Positions 24,248-34,187 are shown, counted from the stretch's first letter. The stretch is DNA of 64,000 bases from Poriferisodalis sp965205175 (GCF_965205175.1 NZ_OZ242038.1:496001-560000); one strand, 5' to 3'. Made by a program: numbers and translations. Notes: generated from the letters alone by a model not told the origin.

Positions 24248-27200
24248 GTGGCGGCGTCGTTCGTACATCTGCACACCCACACCGAGTACTCGCTGCTCGA
24301 CGGAGCGGCGCGCGTCGGCGAAGTGGTCGCTGCGGCGGCCGCGGACGGGCAGCCCGCACTGGGCATCACCGACCACGGCAACATGTACGGAGTCCTGGAC
24401 TTCTACCGTGCCTGCAAGGCTCAGGGCGTCAAGCCGATCATCGGCACCGAGGCCTACATGGCAGCCGAGAGCCGCCACGAACGGCCCAACCGGAACCGGG
24501 CCAAGAACGCCAAGGTCGACGACACGGGCGACGACGGCGAGGGCGGCGGCAAGCTCTACTACCACCTCACCCTGCTGGCCCGCAGCGATGCCGGCTACCG
24601 CAACCTGCTCAAGCTGGCCAGCCGGGCCTTCCTGGAGGGCTATTACTACAAGCCCCGCATGGACTGGGACATGTTCGCCGACCACGCCGAGGGCCTAGTG
24701 GCCACCACGGGGTGCCTCGGCAGCGTCGTCCAGCAAGCCCTGCTGGCCGGCGACTACGACGAAGCCCGCCGCCGCGCCGGTCGCCTGCAGGACATCTTCG
24801 GACGCGACTCGCTGTACGTCGAGCTGCAGGACCACGGCATCGGCGCCCAGCGTGACTGCAACCCGCAGCTGCTGCAGATCGCCCGCGACCTCGGCGCACC
24901 GCTGCTCGCAACCAACGACCTGCACTACACCCACCAGCACGACGCGCTCGCACACGACGCACTGCTGTGCGTGCAGACCGGTTCGCTGCGCACCGACGCA
25001 GACCGCTTCAAATTCCACGGAGATCAGCACTACCTGAAGTCCGCCGTGGAGATGCGGGCCCTGTTCCGGGAGTTTCCCGAGGCGTGCGACAACACGCTGG
25101 CCATCGCCGAGCAAGCCGAGACCAACATCGCCTTCGGGCGGACGCTGCTGCCCCACTTCGACGTGCCCGCTCCCCACGCCGACGCCGATGCCTACCTGGA
25201 GCACCTGGCGTTCGAGGGCGCCAAGCGGCGCTGGGGCCCGAACCTGTCCGAGGACACGGCGGCGCGCATCGCCTATGAGCTGCGCGTGGTCGCCGACATG
25301 GGCTTCGCCGGCTACTTCTTGATCACCTGGGACCTCATCCGCCACGCCCGCGAAGCCGGGATCCGGGTGGGGCCCGGGCGCGGCTCGGCAGCTGGCTGCG
25401 CAGTCGCCTACTGCTTGGGCATCACCGAGCTCGACCCGATCAAGTACGGCTTGGTGTTCGAGCGCTTCTTGAACCCCGCCCGCGTCTCGATGCCCGACAT
25501 CGACATCGACTTCGACGACCGCTACCGCGACGAGATGATCCGCTACACGGCCCAGACCTACGGGGAGGAACACGTCGCGCAGATCATCACGTTCTCGACG
25601 ATCAAGGCGCGGGCCGCCGTGCGCGACGCAGCGCGGGTGCTCGGCAAGGCCTATTCGCTGGGCGATCGCATCTCCAAGGCCATGCCGCCGCTGATCATGG
25701 GCCGCGACACTCCGCTTGGCGCCTGCCTCGAGCGCGACGAGCGCCACGCGGAGGGCTACGCAGCGGCGGCCGAGCTGCGCACCATGTACTCCGCCGACCC
25801 TGAGGTGCGCGAGGTGGTGGACGTGGCCCGCGGACTCGAGGGCCTCATCCGGCAGGACTCGGTGCATGCCGCCGCAGTGGTCATCAGCCCCGAACCGCTC
25901 ACCAACTACCTGCCCATCCAGCGCAAGCCCCCCACGGGCACCGATCCTGCGGACGCACCGATCGTCACCCAGTTCGACATGGGCGGCGTGGAGGACTTGG
26001 GCCTGTTGAAGATGGACTTCTTGGGACTGCGGACGCTGTCGATCATCGAGGAGACGGTCCGCCTGGTCGAACGCAGCTCAGGCTCGCGGCTCGACATCGA
26101 CGCCGTGCCGCTGGACGACCCCGCCACGTTCGAGCTGCTGCGGGCCGGCGAGACCATGGGGGTGTTCCAGCTGGAGTCCGCGCCGGTGCGGGCCCTGCTG
26201 CGCACGATGGCGCCCACCCGCTTCGAGGACATCTGCGCGCTGGTCGCCCTGTACCGGCCCGGCCCGATGGCCGCCGACATGCACAACAGCTACGCGCACC
26301 GCAAGAACGGCCGCCAGCCGGCCACTCCGCCGCACCCCGACCTCGCCGAGCTGCTCGAGGAGACCTACGGGCTGATGATCTACCAAGAGTCGATGATGCG
26401 GGTGGCTCAGAACATCGCCGGCTATTCGATGGCCCAAGCCGACGACCTGCGCAAGGCCTGCGGCAAGAAGAACCGCGAGCAGATCGCCGAGCACCGCACC
26501 AAGTTTGTGGAAGGCAGCGTGGCCAAGGGCTACACGGCGGAGCTGGGCAAGCAGCTGTTCGACATCATCGAGCCGTTCGCCGACTACGCGTTCAACAAGA
26601 GTCACGCCTTCGCCTACGGCCTGATCGCGTACCAGACGGCCTACCTCAAAGCCAACCATCTCACCGAGTTCCTGGCCGCGGTGCTGACCGGCGCCAAGCG
26701 CAACATCGACAAAGCCGGCGTGTACCTGGCCGACTGCCGTCAGCACGGCATCGACGTGCTAGTGCCCGACATAAACCGGTCCGAGCTGGATTTTGCCACC
26801 GACGGGCGCTCCATCCCGTTCGGGCTGTCGGCGGTGCGCAACGTCGGGGAGAAGGTGGCCGAGCCGATCATCGCCGAGCGCAACGCCAACGGGCCCTTCA
26901 GGGACTTCGAGGACTTCTGCATGCGCATGCCTCGCGAGGTGCTGAACCGGCGCTTCGTGGAGTCGTTGATCAAGGCCGGCGCGTTCGAGACTTGCGGCCA
27001 CACCCGCAAGGGCCTGCTGGACGTCTTCGATCAAGTCATCGAGGCTTCGCTGCGGCGGCGTGAGGAGGCCGCAGCAGGCGTGCAGTCCCTGTTCGGCAGC
27101 GCGGGCGCCGGTGGCGCGGGCCACGCCGGCGCCAACGGAAGTGCGAACGGCTCTGCCTTCGACGAGCGGATCGAGATTCCCGACATCGAAGCCGGCGAAC

Positions 27201-27820
27201 GAGACACGCTGGCCTGGGAGAAGGAACTGCTCGGGCTGTACGTGTCGGACCATCCGCTGCGCGGCGGCGAAGCGCAGCTGCACCGCTTGGTGACCTGTAC
27301 GGTGAGCGGCCTCGGCGATCTGCCGCCCGAACACGACGGCGGCCAGCAGTGGGTAACGCTGGGCGGTGTGGTGCAGAGCCTCCAGCGCCGCCCTACCCGC
27401 AGCGGCGAGCCGATGGCCCGCTTCATGCTCGAGGACCTGACGGGGGCGGTGGAGGTGACGGTGTTCCCCAAGGTGCTCGCCGCCGCAGGCGAAGAGCTGG
27501 CCGAGGACGCCGTGATGATCGTGCGAGGACGCCCCGACCGTCGCGGCGAAGGCGACACCACGTTCCTCGCCAGCGAACTGGCGCCGCTCGCGCTGCGCAA
27601 GGGCACGGTGCCGCTGTTGTTGAATGTCGAGCGGGTCGACATGGACGACCGTTGGCTGGCACAGTTCGAGCAGCTGCTGAACGAGTGCCCGGGGGACGCG
27701 CCGGTACACCTGCGGATCGGCGACAAGGTGGTGCAGCTGCCCGAAGGACGCTGGGTGAACGCCGGCAACCTGGCCGGCCCCATGCGCGAACTGCTCGGCG
27801 CAGACGCAGTGCGCACCTGA
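24248..27820 (+). CDS. dnaE: DNA polymerase III alpha subunit
   Basis: Replicative polymerase, 1190 residues. The PHP domain opens with FVHLHTHTEYSLLDGA and ITDHGNMYGVLDF, keeping the metal-binding His residues that give actinobacterial DnaE1 its proofreading exonuclease. The palm holds RVGPGRGSAAG near residue 380 and VSMPDIDIDFDD near 413-423 with catalytic Asp residues. Fingers (LLKMDFLGLRTLSIIEE, CGKKNREQI) and the C-terminal OB fold (WVTLGGVVQSLQRR) follow; a Gly/Ala/Ser/Asn-rich stretch near 955 links them. The GTG start at 24248 has GAGGAGGA 4 nt upstream, so the open frame before it is not translated. Transcribed alone. Confidence 0.96.
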   Translation: MAASFVHLHTHTEYSLLDGAARVGEVVAAAAADGQPALGITDHGNMYGVLDFYRACKAQGVKPIIGTEAYMAAESRHERPNRNRAKNAKVDDTGDDGEGGGKLYYHLTLLARSDAGYRNLLKLASRAFLEGYYYKPRMDWDMFADHAEGLVATTGCLGSVVQQALLAGDYDEARRRAGRLQDIFGRDSLYVELQDHGIGAQRDCNPQLLQIARDLGAPLLATNDLHYTHQHDALAHDALLCVQTGSLRTDADRFKFHGDQHYLKSAVEMRALFREFPEACDNTLAIAEQAETNIAFGRTLLPHFDVPAPHADADAYLEHLAFEGAKRRWGPNLSEDTAARIAYELRVVADMGFAGYFLITWDLIRHAREAGIRVGPGRGSAAGCAVAYCLGITELDPIKYGLVFERFLNPARVSMPDIDIDFDDRYRDEMIRYTAQTYGEEHVAQIITFSTIKARAAVRDAARVLGKAYSLGDRISKAMPPLIMGRDTPLGACLERDERHAEGYAAAAELRTMYSADPEVREVVDVARGLEGLIRQDSVHAAAVVISPEPLTNYLPIQRKPPTGTDPADAPIVTQFDMGGVEDLGLLKMDFLGLRTLSIIEETVRLVERSSGSRLDIDAVPLDDPATFELLRAGETMGVFQLESAPVRALLRTMAPTRFEDICALVALYRPGPMAADMHNSYAHRKNGRQPATPPHPDLAELLEETYGLMIYQESMMRVAQNIAGYSMAQADDLRKACGKKNREQIAEHRTKFVEGSVAKGYTAELGKQLFDIIEPFADYAFNKSHAFAYGLIAYQTAYLKANHLTEFLAAVLTGAKRNIDKAGVYLADCRQHGIDVLVPDINRSELDFATDGRSIPFGLSAVRNVGEKVAEPIIAERNANGPFRDFEDFCMRMPREVLNRRFVESLIKAGAFETCGHTRKGLLDVFDQVIEASLRRREEAAAGVQSLFGSAGAGGAGHAGANGSANGSAFDERIEIPDIEAGERDTLAWEKELLGLYVSDHPLRGGEAQLHRLVTCTVSGLGDLPPEHDGGQQWVTLGGVVQSLQRRPTRSGEPMARFMLEDLTGAVEVTVFPKVLAAAGEELAEDAVMIVRGRPDRRGEGDTTFLASELAPLALRKGTVPLLLNVERVDMDDRWLAQFEQLLNECPGDAPVHLRIGDKVVQLPEGRWVNAGNLAGPMRELLGADAVRT

Positions 27821-27849
27821 CTTTGCCCGGCGCCGCGCAGCCGGCGGCG

Positions 27850-28140
27850 TCAGTGACTCGTGTCTGCCTCCGTGCCTGTGGCGACCGTGCCTGGCTCACC
27901 TTGCACGATGGCGGTCACGGTCTTGCGTCCAAGACCTGAGGCATCCGCGAGCTGACGCAGCGAAGCGCCTGAGCGACGAGCCACGCGGATCAGGTCGTCG
28001 CGCAGCTGCACTTCCTTGAGCGCCCGCTCTGCGCTGAGACCCACGACGGCCAGCGCTGCTGCGACCTCGCCGTCGAACTCTTGACGGTACTTGCCCATCG
28101 CAGCCTGGGCTGCGGAGACGTCGGCTTCGGTGTAGCTCAC
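27850..28140 (-). CDS. Small helix-turn-helix protein
   Basis: A 96-residue protein, not assigned to a named family. The C-terminal half reads RDDLIRVARRSGASLRQLADASGLGRKTVTAIVQG, a clear helix-turn-helix of the Cro/resolvase kind. The N-terminal half is helical (DVSAAQAAMGKYRQEFDGEVAAALAVVGL). The start is the GTG at 28140 with GGGAG 5 nt upstream. No toxin-like partner lies next to it on the same strand, so calling it an antitoxin would be a guess. Confidence 0.62.
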   Translation of the reverse strand: MSYTEADVSAAQAAMGKYRQEFDGEVAAALAVVGLSAERALKEVQLRDDLIRVARRSGASLRQLADASGLGRKTVTAIVQGEPGTVATGTEADTSH

Positions 28141-28323
28141 AGTTGCTCCCGCAGACTGGCTGCGAGCTTATTGCGCTGGGCCATTAGCCTCGCCCGAGGC
28201 GACTAGCGCATTGCTCGTCTGGCCGTGCGACAGTGTTCCTGCGGCGCGACCCGCTGAACACTTCCGCTGATGGCCCGCTGATCTGATTGCCCGCTGACCG
28301 ATCAATTGACTGCAGGAGGACTC

Positions 28324-28503
28324 ATGAGCGACGGCGACAGCCGCAAGGTCGACGAGAAGTCGCTGCAGGACCCGAACAGGATGATGGTCCCGTTCGCGAA
28401 GTTCCGCAGCTTCGGGTTCGCCGACAAGCTCTGGGTACTCGGCGGGCTGCTCTTTCTGATCATTCTCATCAACATCGTGTTCTCGGGCGGCGGCGGGAGC
28501 TAG
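28324..28503 (+). CDS. Small single-helix membrane protein
   Basis: A 59-residue protein of unknown function: a charged N-terminal half (SDGDSRKVDEKSLQDPNRM), then KLWVLGGLLFLIILINIVFS as one membrane helix, then GGGGS. The ATG at 28324 is supported by AGGAGG 3-4 nt upstream. It precedes thrS by 86 bases on the same strand and may share its transcript. Confidence 0.6.
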   Translation: MSDGDSRKVDEKSLQDPNRMMVPFAKFRSFGFADKLWVLGGLLFLIILINIVFSGGGGS

Positions 28504-28589
28504 CCACCGCTGCCCCAAGCAAGGTCGACGGTGCCGGAAGCGGCCGCAGCGGCGACAACAGCAACAGCGACAACGGAGTGGACTGAGCA

Positions 28590-30575
28590 GTGATCACGGT
28601 AGTGCTGCCCGACGGGCAGAGCCGCGAGCTTGCCGACGGCGCGACCGGTGCCGATCTCGCTGCGTCGCTGGGCCGACGAGCCGCCAAGGACGCACTGGTG
28701 GCGGTGGCCGACGGCGAGCAGCTGGACCTGAACCGGCCGCTGCCCGACGGAGCGGCTGTGTCGCTGGTGTTCCCGTCGTCAGCCGAGGGACTCGAGGTGC
28801 TGCGCCACTCGACCGCGCATGTGCTGGCCCAGGCGGTGCTGACGCTGCATCCTGAGGCCACCTTCTCGATCGGACCGCCGATCGCCGACGGCTTCTACTA
28901 CGACTTCGACCTCGGCCTCGACGAGTCCAGTCGACCGCGGACCTTCAGCGACGACGACCTCGAAGCGATCGAGGAGCAGATGCGCGCCATCGTGACCGCG
29001 CGGCAGCCGTTCATCCGAGCCGAGGTGGACCGTGCCGCGGCCGGCGAGCTGTTCGCCCGCCACCCGTACAAGATCGAGATCCTGGACGGCGAAGCGGACG
29101 ACCCGACCTCGGGGCCCGCCGGTGGCGTGATCACCACCTACCGCAACACCGACGAATTCGTGGACCTGTGCCGCGGCCCGCACGTGCCCGACACCGGTCG
29201 GCTGGGCCACTTCAAGCTGATGCGGGTAGCGGGGGCCTACTGGCGCGGCGACGAGAAGCGTCAGATGCTGCAGCGCATCTACGGCACCGCGTGGGGCTCA
29301 GCGGACGAGCTGCGCTCGCACCTGAAGCAACTCGCCGAGGCCGCCCAGCGCGACCACCGGCGGCTCGTGACCGAGCTGGACCTGCTGAGCTTCCCCGCCG
29401 AACTCGGCGGCGGTCTGGCCGTGTGGCATCCCAAAGGCGCAGTGGTCCGCAAGCTCATGGAGGACTACAGCCGCGAGCGGCACCAATCAGGCGGCTATGA
29501 GTTCGTGTACACGCCGCACTTGGCCAACGCCCGGCTCTTTGAAACATCGGGCCACTTGGACTTCTACGCCGAGGGCATGTACCCGCCGATGGAGATGGAC
29601 AACGGCGTCTACTACCCCAAGCCGATGAACTGCCCAATGCACTGCTTGATCTTCGGGCAGCGCCAGCGTTCCTACCGCGAGCTGCCGCTGCGGCTGTTCG
29701 AGCTCGGCACCGTGTACCGCTACGAGCGGTCGGGCACCTTGCACGGGCTCATGCGCATTCGGGGCTTCACCCAGGACGACAGCCACCTGTTCGTCACGCC
29801 CGAACAGCTGAGCGATGAGATCGAGACACTGCTGGACTTCGTCCTGTCGGTGCTGGGCGCGTTCGGCTTCCGCGAGTTCACTTTCAAGCTGTCCACGAAG
29901 GATGCGGGCAAGTTCGTGGGCGCCGACGCCGATTGGCAGCGAGCCACTGCCGCGCTGCAGGATGCCTTGGAGCGGCGCGGCGTCGCGTACGTGGTGGCAG
30001 CGGGTGAGGCGGCCTTCTACGGCCCCAAGATCGACATCGATGTGCGCGACGCCATCGGGCGGTCGTGGCAGCTGTCCACCATCCAGGTCGACTTCAACCT
30101 GCCCGAACGGTTCGACCTGCGCTACACCGGTGCCGACGGCGAGCTGCACCGGCCGATCATGGTGCATCGGGCGCTGATGGGTTCTGTCGAACGGTTCTTC
30201 GGCGTGCTGGTGGAGCACTATGCGGGGGCGTTCCCACCGTGGCTGGCGCCGGTGCAGGCGGTGGTGCTGGGCGTGCGGGCCGACCACGAGGCGTTCGCCG
30301 CGCAGGTCGTCGCGCTGCTGCGCGATGCGGGGTTCCGGGCGGAGTCGGTGCCTGCGGACGACCCGCTGGGCGCTCGTATTCGGCGCGCCAAGCTGGAGCG
30401 GGTGCCCTACGTGCTGGTGGTGGGCGACGACGATGCAGCGGCAGGCACCGTCGGCGTGAACCCGCGGGGCCGGCCGGTGCGGCGCGACGTGCCGTTGGCG
30501 GAGTTCGTGGCGCTGCTGGCTGACGAGGTGGAGCGCAAGGCGGTCGATGCAGGCGGCGGCGAGGATGCTGCATGA
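28590..30575 (+). CDS. thrS: Threonyl-tRNA synthetase
   Basis: Class II aminoacyl-tRNA synthetase, 661 residues, charging tRNA-Thr. Domain order: TGS (ITVVLPDGQSRELADG), editing domain (LRHSTAHVLAQAV with metal/editing His residues and HPYKIEILDG), catalytic core with YYPKPMNCPMHCLIF (zinc Cys), YRYERSGTLHGLMRIRGFTQDDSH (motif 2) and MVHRALMGSVERFFG (motif 3), then the anticodon-binding domain. Zinc ligands are Cys and two His. The GTG start at 28590 has only a distant GGAG. The final four bases overlap the following dehydrogenase gene. Confidence 0.95.
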   Translation: MITVVLPDGQSRELADGATGADLAASLGRRAAKDALVAVADGEQLDLNRPLPDGAAVSLVFPSSAEGLEVLRHSTAHVLAQAVLTLHPEATFSIGPPIADGFYYDFDLGLDESSRPRTFSDDDLEAIEEQMRAIVTARQPFIRAEVDRAAAGELFARHPYKIEILDGEADDPTSGPAGGVITTYRNTDEFVDLCRGPHVPDTGRLGHFKLMRVAGAYWRGDEKRQMLQRIYGTAWGSADELRSHLKQLAEAAQRDHRRLVTELDLLSFPAELGGGLAVWHPKGAVVRKLMEDYSRERHQSGGYEFVYTPHLANARLFETSGHLDFYAEGMYPPMEMDNGVYYPKPMNCPMHCLIFGQRQRSYRELPLRLFELGTVYRYERSGTLHGLMRIRGFTQDDSHLFVTPEQLSDEIETLLDFVLSVLGAFGFREFTFKLSTKDAGKFVGADADWQRATAALQDALERRGVAYVVAAGEAAFYGPKIDIDVRDAIGRSWQLSTIQVDFNLPERFDLRYTGADGELHRPIMVHRALMGSVERFFGVLVEHYAGAFPPWLAPVQAVVLGVRADHEAFAAQVVALLRDAGFRAESVPADDPLGARIRRAKLERVPYVLVVGDDDAAAGTVGVNPRGRPVRRDVPLAEFVALLADEVERKAVDAGGGEDAA

Positions 30576-31843
30576 CACAGGCTGCGCAGGCCGCACCTGC
30601 CTCGATCAAGGCGCTGATCTTCGAGCGCAAGGAACTGCGCTTCGCAGCGGCGATGGCTGTCGGACGGCTGAAGCCCGGCTCGGGTGCGGGCGTCGGGCCG
30701 CTGCGCCTGACCGAGACGGTGCCGCCGGAGCTGCCCGGCGACGACTGGCACTATGTGTACCCCGCGCTGGCAGGCATCTGCGGCTCCGATCTAGCGACAG
30801 TGGACGGGCGGGTGTCGCGCTACTTCGAGCCGCTGGTGTCGTTCCCGTTCGTGCCCGGCCATGAGGTGGTGGGGCGCGTCGACGACGGCACCCGAGTGGT
30901 GCTCGAGCCGGTGCTCGGCCATCGTGCGCACGGGTTCGCCCCGCCGTGGCGCGATGCTGCGCCTGCCGACGGCCACGACTACGGCCACTTGATCGGAGGC
31001 CGGCTTGAGGCTGGGTTGCAGACCGGTTCGTGCGCGTCCACCGGCGGGGGCTGGTCAGAGGCGTTCGCTGCCCACGAGTCGCAGCTGCATTCGTTGGGCT
31101 CGGTGGACTCGGCGGGATCGGCGGGTTCGGTGCATTCGCTGGGCTCATCGGGCTCGGCGGGCTCGCTGGACGCTGCCGAACTGTCCGACGAGGCCGCCGT
31201 GATGATCGAGCCGACCGCCGCGGGTGTGCATGCGGCGCTGCGCGCAGAAGTGGCCGAGGGCGGCACGGCGGCGGTGATCGGCGCGGGAACGATGGGCCTG
31301 GCGGCGGTGGCGGCGCTGCGTCGGCTGACCGGCGTGGCGGTGATCGTGGTGGGCGCCCGCTACGGCCATCAGCGTCGGCTGGCTCGCGAGCTGGGTGCCG
31401 ACTTGGCGGTGTCGCCCGACGAGCTGGGGCGGGCCGTGCGGCGTGCGACCGGCACCCGGGTGATCGGCGAGACGCTGGGCTCGGGCACGCACGTGACGAT
31501 TGACGCCGTCGCCTCGTCGGAGTCGCTGCGCGATGCCATCGCCATCACCCGGCCTCGTGGCAGAGTGGTGGTGCTGGGCATGCCCGCCGATGTGGAGCTG
31601 AACCTGTCGGCGCTGTGGCACCGCGAGACCGAGCTGATAGGCGCCTACTGCTACGGGACCGAACCGTCGCTCCACGGCGCTCACACGTTCAAGGCCGCCG
31701 CTGGCCTGGTGCGCGACTGCGACCTCGGCCGGCTCGTGTCGGAGACCTACCGGCTGGAGGACTACCGCGCCGCGCTCGACCACGCCGCCAACGCCGGCGC
31801 GCGTGGTTCGGTGAAGATCGCCTTCGACCTGCGCAACCAGTAG
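30572..31843 (+). CDS. Zinc-type alcohol dehydrogenase (MDR family) with a Ser/Gly insert
   Basis: A 423-residue medium-chain dehydrogenase, NAD(P)-dependent. It has GICGSD (catalytic zinc Cys) near residue 70, FPFVPGHEVVG with the second ligand near 92, and the nucleotide motif VIGAGTMGLAAVAAL near 232. The four-Cys structural-zinc lobe is not evident. Around residues 170-205 the loop before the cofactor domain is a repetitive run of Ser, Gly and Ala (VDSAGSAGSVHSLGSSGSAG) built from a short DNA repeat. The start ATG overlaps the thrS stop by 4 bases. Substrate unknown. Confidence 0.82.
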   Translation: MTQAAQAAPASIKALIFERKELRFAAAMAVGRLKPGSGAGVGPLRLTETVPPELPGDDWHYVYPALAGICGSDLATVDGRVSRYFEPLVSFPFVPGHEVVGRVDDGTRVVLEPVLGHRAHGFAPPWRDAAPADGHDYGHLIGGRLEAGLQTGSCASTGGGWSEAFAAHESQLHSLGSVDSAGSAGSVHSLGSSGSAGSLDAAELSDEAAVMIEPTAAGVHAALRAEVAEGGTAAVIGAGTMGLAAVAALRRLTGVAVIVVGARYGHQRRLARELGADLAVSPDELGRAVRRATGTRVIGETLGSGTHVTIDAVASSESLRDAIAITRPRGRVVVLGMPADVELNLSALWHRETELIGAYCYGTEPSLHGAHTFKAAAGLVRDCDLGRLVSETYRLEDYRAALDHAANAGARGSVKIAFDLRNQ

Positions 31844-32038
31844 CGCTGCGGTCGGGCATCGAATTCAGTCGCTGCGGACGCCGGTGCGGTGCTGCACGGT
31901 TTCGGCTCTCGAGCGGCGCGCCTCGCCGCGCGCACGGCGAAGGCACAGCCGAACGAGCGGGCGAGGGCGTAGCAACGCGGGCGGGTGGGCGGCACAAGGC
32001 GAACCAAGCCCGCATGCACCGTCGCACCATTGGTCGTA

Positions 32039-32058
32039 TCACACCCCTCACCTACGTT
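32039..32058 (+). promoter_or_regulatory. First copy of shared leaderless promoter (TCACACCCC-N5-TACGTT)
   Basis: TCACACCCC (32039-32047), five bases, TACGTT (32053-32058), seven bases, ATG at 32066. The same layout is found at 32201 and 34161. The ATG at 32066 is in frame with the HNH gene. Confidence 0.6.
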
Positions 32059-32200
32059 GAGGCACATGGCAAGCACCGACGCCGCGAACAGTGATGTACG
32101 ACAAGGTGTCGGCCTCCCGGCGGTGCGCCTTGCAGCGGTACGAGCGGGCAACGGCGCAGGGCAAGCCGAGTCCACTGACATCGGCTCCCCATTCGCCGTG

Positions 32201-32220
32201 TCACACCCCCTCCCTACCTT
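32201..32220 (+). promoter_or_regulatory. Second copy of shared leaderless promoter (TCACACCCC-N5-TACCTT)
   Basis: TCACACCCC (32201-32209), five bases, TACCTT (32215-32220), seven bases, ATG at 32228. It lies 162 bases after the first copy and in the same frame, so the two copies give two in-frame starts for one protein. Confidence 0.62.
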
Positions 32221-32227
32221 CCGCTAT

Positions 32228-33817
32228 ATGGCACACACCGAACCAACCAGCGGCGATGGGACAAGCGGTGCCGGTCCCGGCATCGACGACGCGCCCGATG
32301 CTGACCGGCTGCGTCATGCAGGCGCAGGCTCGGCAGGGCCGTCGGGCGTCGCTGGTCCCAGTCCAGCGGGTCGGGACGTGCTGCAGTGCATTGACGCTGC
32401 GGATGTGTCAGTTCATGTGAGCGCTGCGGACGTGACGCAGTTGAGCGATCACGGGCTGCGATTGCGTCTGGCCGAAGTTGGGCGCGCGGAGTCGCGCCTG
32501 GCGGCGATCAGGGCAGCCGCGCTGAGCGAGATCGCCCGCCGCGAAGGCGCAGCCCATGCGGCACACGCCGCTGCAGAGGCACTGTCGGTGTCGGGACGTG
32601 CGGCGCGCCGCGACGTGGCTGCGGCGGTTGCGCTCGATGAGCTGGACGCGACTCGCAGCGGCCTGGTGTCGGGCGCGCTTCCTGCGGGTCACGCTCGGCT
32701 GATTGCGCGAGCCGCTCAGGACGCCACTATCAACGAGCAGTTCTTGGCCGAGCGGGCGCAGCAGGAGGGTCACGATGCGTTCCGCCGCACGGTCGAGCGT
32801 CACGTAGCGGACCGCAGTGGTGACGACGGGGCCTCGCTGCTGGACCGGCAGCGGCACAAGCGTGCCGCAGGCGTGTTCACGAGTCCTGAGACGGGCATGA
32901 CGGTGGTGAACGGCCAGTTCGACCCGATCACTGGCGCCCGTATCGCCGCAGCCGTGGATGCCGCTGCGGGACGCCTGTTCCGCGATGAGGCCCCCGGCGC
33001 GCGGCTCACACCGGCACAGCGGACCGCCGACGCCATCACCCAGCTCCTGTGCGACCCCGACACAGCTCGGCCAGCAGGCACGTCGCTGATGCTCGTCGCC
33101 GACTACGACACCGTCAACCAGCAGATCGCCAACGCGCGGCTCGCGAACGGCACACCAGTGCCGATCAGTGAGATCGCCAAGATCGCCGTGGATGTAGGCG
33201 TGCTGCCTGCGATCTTCGACAAAGCGACTGGCGAGCTGCGCATGGGCCGACGGCGCCGCTCGGCCACTGAACTGCAGCGCAGCGCTCTCGCCGTGCGCGA
33301 CCAAGGCTGCGTCGGCTGCGGGGCAGCGCCCGAGCTGTGCAGGGCGCATCACATCGTCGAATGGCGGCACGGAGGCAAGACCGACCTCGACAACCTCGTG
33401 TCGGTCTGCCACCACTGCCATCACCACAGCATCCACCAAGACGGCTTCACCGTCGAGCGCGATTCCGCCACCGGCCACTACCGCCTCCAACCACCCACCA
33501 AGCCGCCAGCGAGCAGGCAGCCAACAGCCACAGCGCCGGCGACCGAACACACATCATCTGCAGAACCCTCTGCTGACCGGTCACCTGCGCATTGGCAATC
33601 GGCCAAGCGCATGTCAGTCCGGCCGCCTCCTCGACTCAGCCAGCCGCCGAACAAGCAACGAGCCGCCGTTCCGTCGCCGGTGACGCCGTCGTCAGCCAAG
33701 CAGCCATCGATCAAGCCGCCGCCGTCAAGCAAACGGCTGTCTCGCGAACCGCCCAAGCAGCCCGTAGCCGATACCAACACCACCACAGTCACAGTGACTC
33801 GGGCTCCACTGCAATGA
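32228..33817 (+). CDS. DUF222 / HNH endonuclease (13E12-type)
   Basis: A 529-residue protein (583 if begun at the in-frame ATG 32066). The central helical part is a DUF222 domain (RLAAIRAAALSEIARREGA, LPAGHARLIARA, GMTVVNGQFDPITGARIAAAVDAA). Near residue 365 the HNH nuclease reads RDQGCVGCGAAPELCRAHHIVEWRHGGKTDLDNLVSVCHHCHHHSIH in pieces, with two CxxC zinc pairs and the catalytic HH. The last 110 residues are a Pro/Ser/Thr/Lys-rich tail. Such proteins are abundant in actinobacteria and linked to repeats and mobile DNA; the target is unknown. It shares its promoter type with mcrB 370 bases downstream. Confidence 0.83.
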   Translation: MAHTEPTSGDGTSGAGPGIDDAPDADRLRHAGAGSAGPSGVAGPSPAGRDVLQCIDAADVSVHVSAADVTQLSDHGLRLRLAEVGRAESRLAAIRAAALSEIARREGAAHAAHAAAEALSVSGRAARRDVAAAVALDELDATRSGLVSGALPAGHARLIARAAQDATINEQFLAERAQQEGHDAFRRTVERHVADRSGDDGASLLDRQRHKRAAGVFTSPETGMTVVNGQFDPITGARIAAAVDAAAGRLFRDEAPGARLTPAQRTADAITQLLCDPDTARPAGTSLMLVADYDTVNQQIANARLANGTPVPISEIAKIAVDVGVLPAIFDKATGELRMGRRRRSATELQRSALAVRDQGCVGCGAAPELCRAHHIVEWRHGGKTDLDNLVSVCHHCHHHSIHQDGFTVERDSATGHYRLQPPTKPPASRQPTATAPATEHTSSAEPSADRSPAHWQSAKRMSVRPPPRLSQPPNKQRAAVPSPVTPSSAKQPSIKPPPSSKRLSREPPKQPVADTNTTTVTVTRAPLQ

Positions 33818-34187
33818 ACAGCGGCAGAGGCCCGCTGTGGCGAGGATTAGCAACCAATCGCTCCGGCTGCCCAAGCTCGGACACCGACCACCAGAACACT
33901 AGAACACTAGAACACCAACGACGAAACCCGTGCAACACCCACCGATGAATGCAATGACTAGACGCCGTCCATCAACTGCCGTCTGCTCGACGCTCACTCA
34001 CCGGTGCGCACGGACTCATCGACACACCGGCCGCTCCGCCGACCATCAGCCAGTTCACCGATATCGGCATCCGCACAGGCACTACCACGCGACGGCGCGG
34101 CGACGCGTCCTCGGCCCGCTGAGTCAAGCGAGTCCGGAGCTACCGTGATCAGCGGCCGCGTCACACCCCTCAGATAGGTTCTTCACC
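33818..34187. other. Intergenic region between HNH gene and mcrB
   Basis: 370 bases without a credible gene. It holds three tandem 8-bp units AGAACAC(T/C) at 33893-33916 and, at its end, the mcrB promoter. The short frames here are out-of-frame readings of the HNH tail. Confidence 0.45.
34161..34180 (+). promoter_or_regulatory. Third copy of shared leaderless promoter (TCACACCCC-N5-TAGGTT), mcrB
   Basis: TCACACCCC (34161-34169), five bases, TAGGTT (34175-34180), seven bases, ATG at 34188. Spacing is identical to both copies before the HNH gene; there is no ribosome site. Confidence 0.65.

Noticed and set aside
24119..24685. 188-residue minus-strand frame opposite the start of dnaE
   Set aside because: Shadow of the dnaE PHP domain; no family features.
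27850..28140. Naming the small HTH protein an antitoxin
   Set aside because: No toxin-like gene is next to it on the same strand, and the HTH type alone does not decide.
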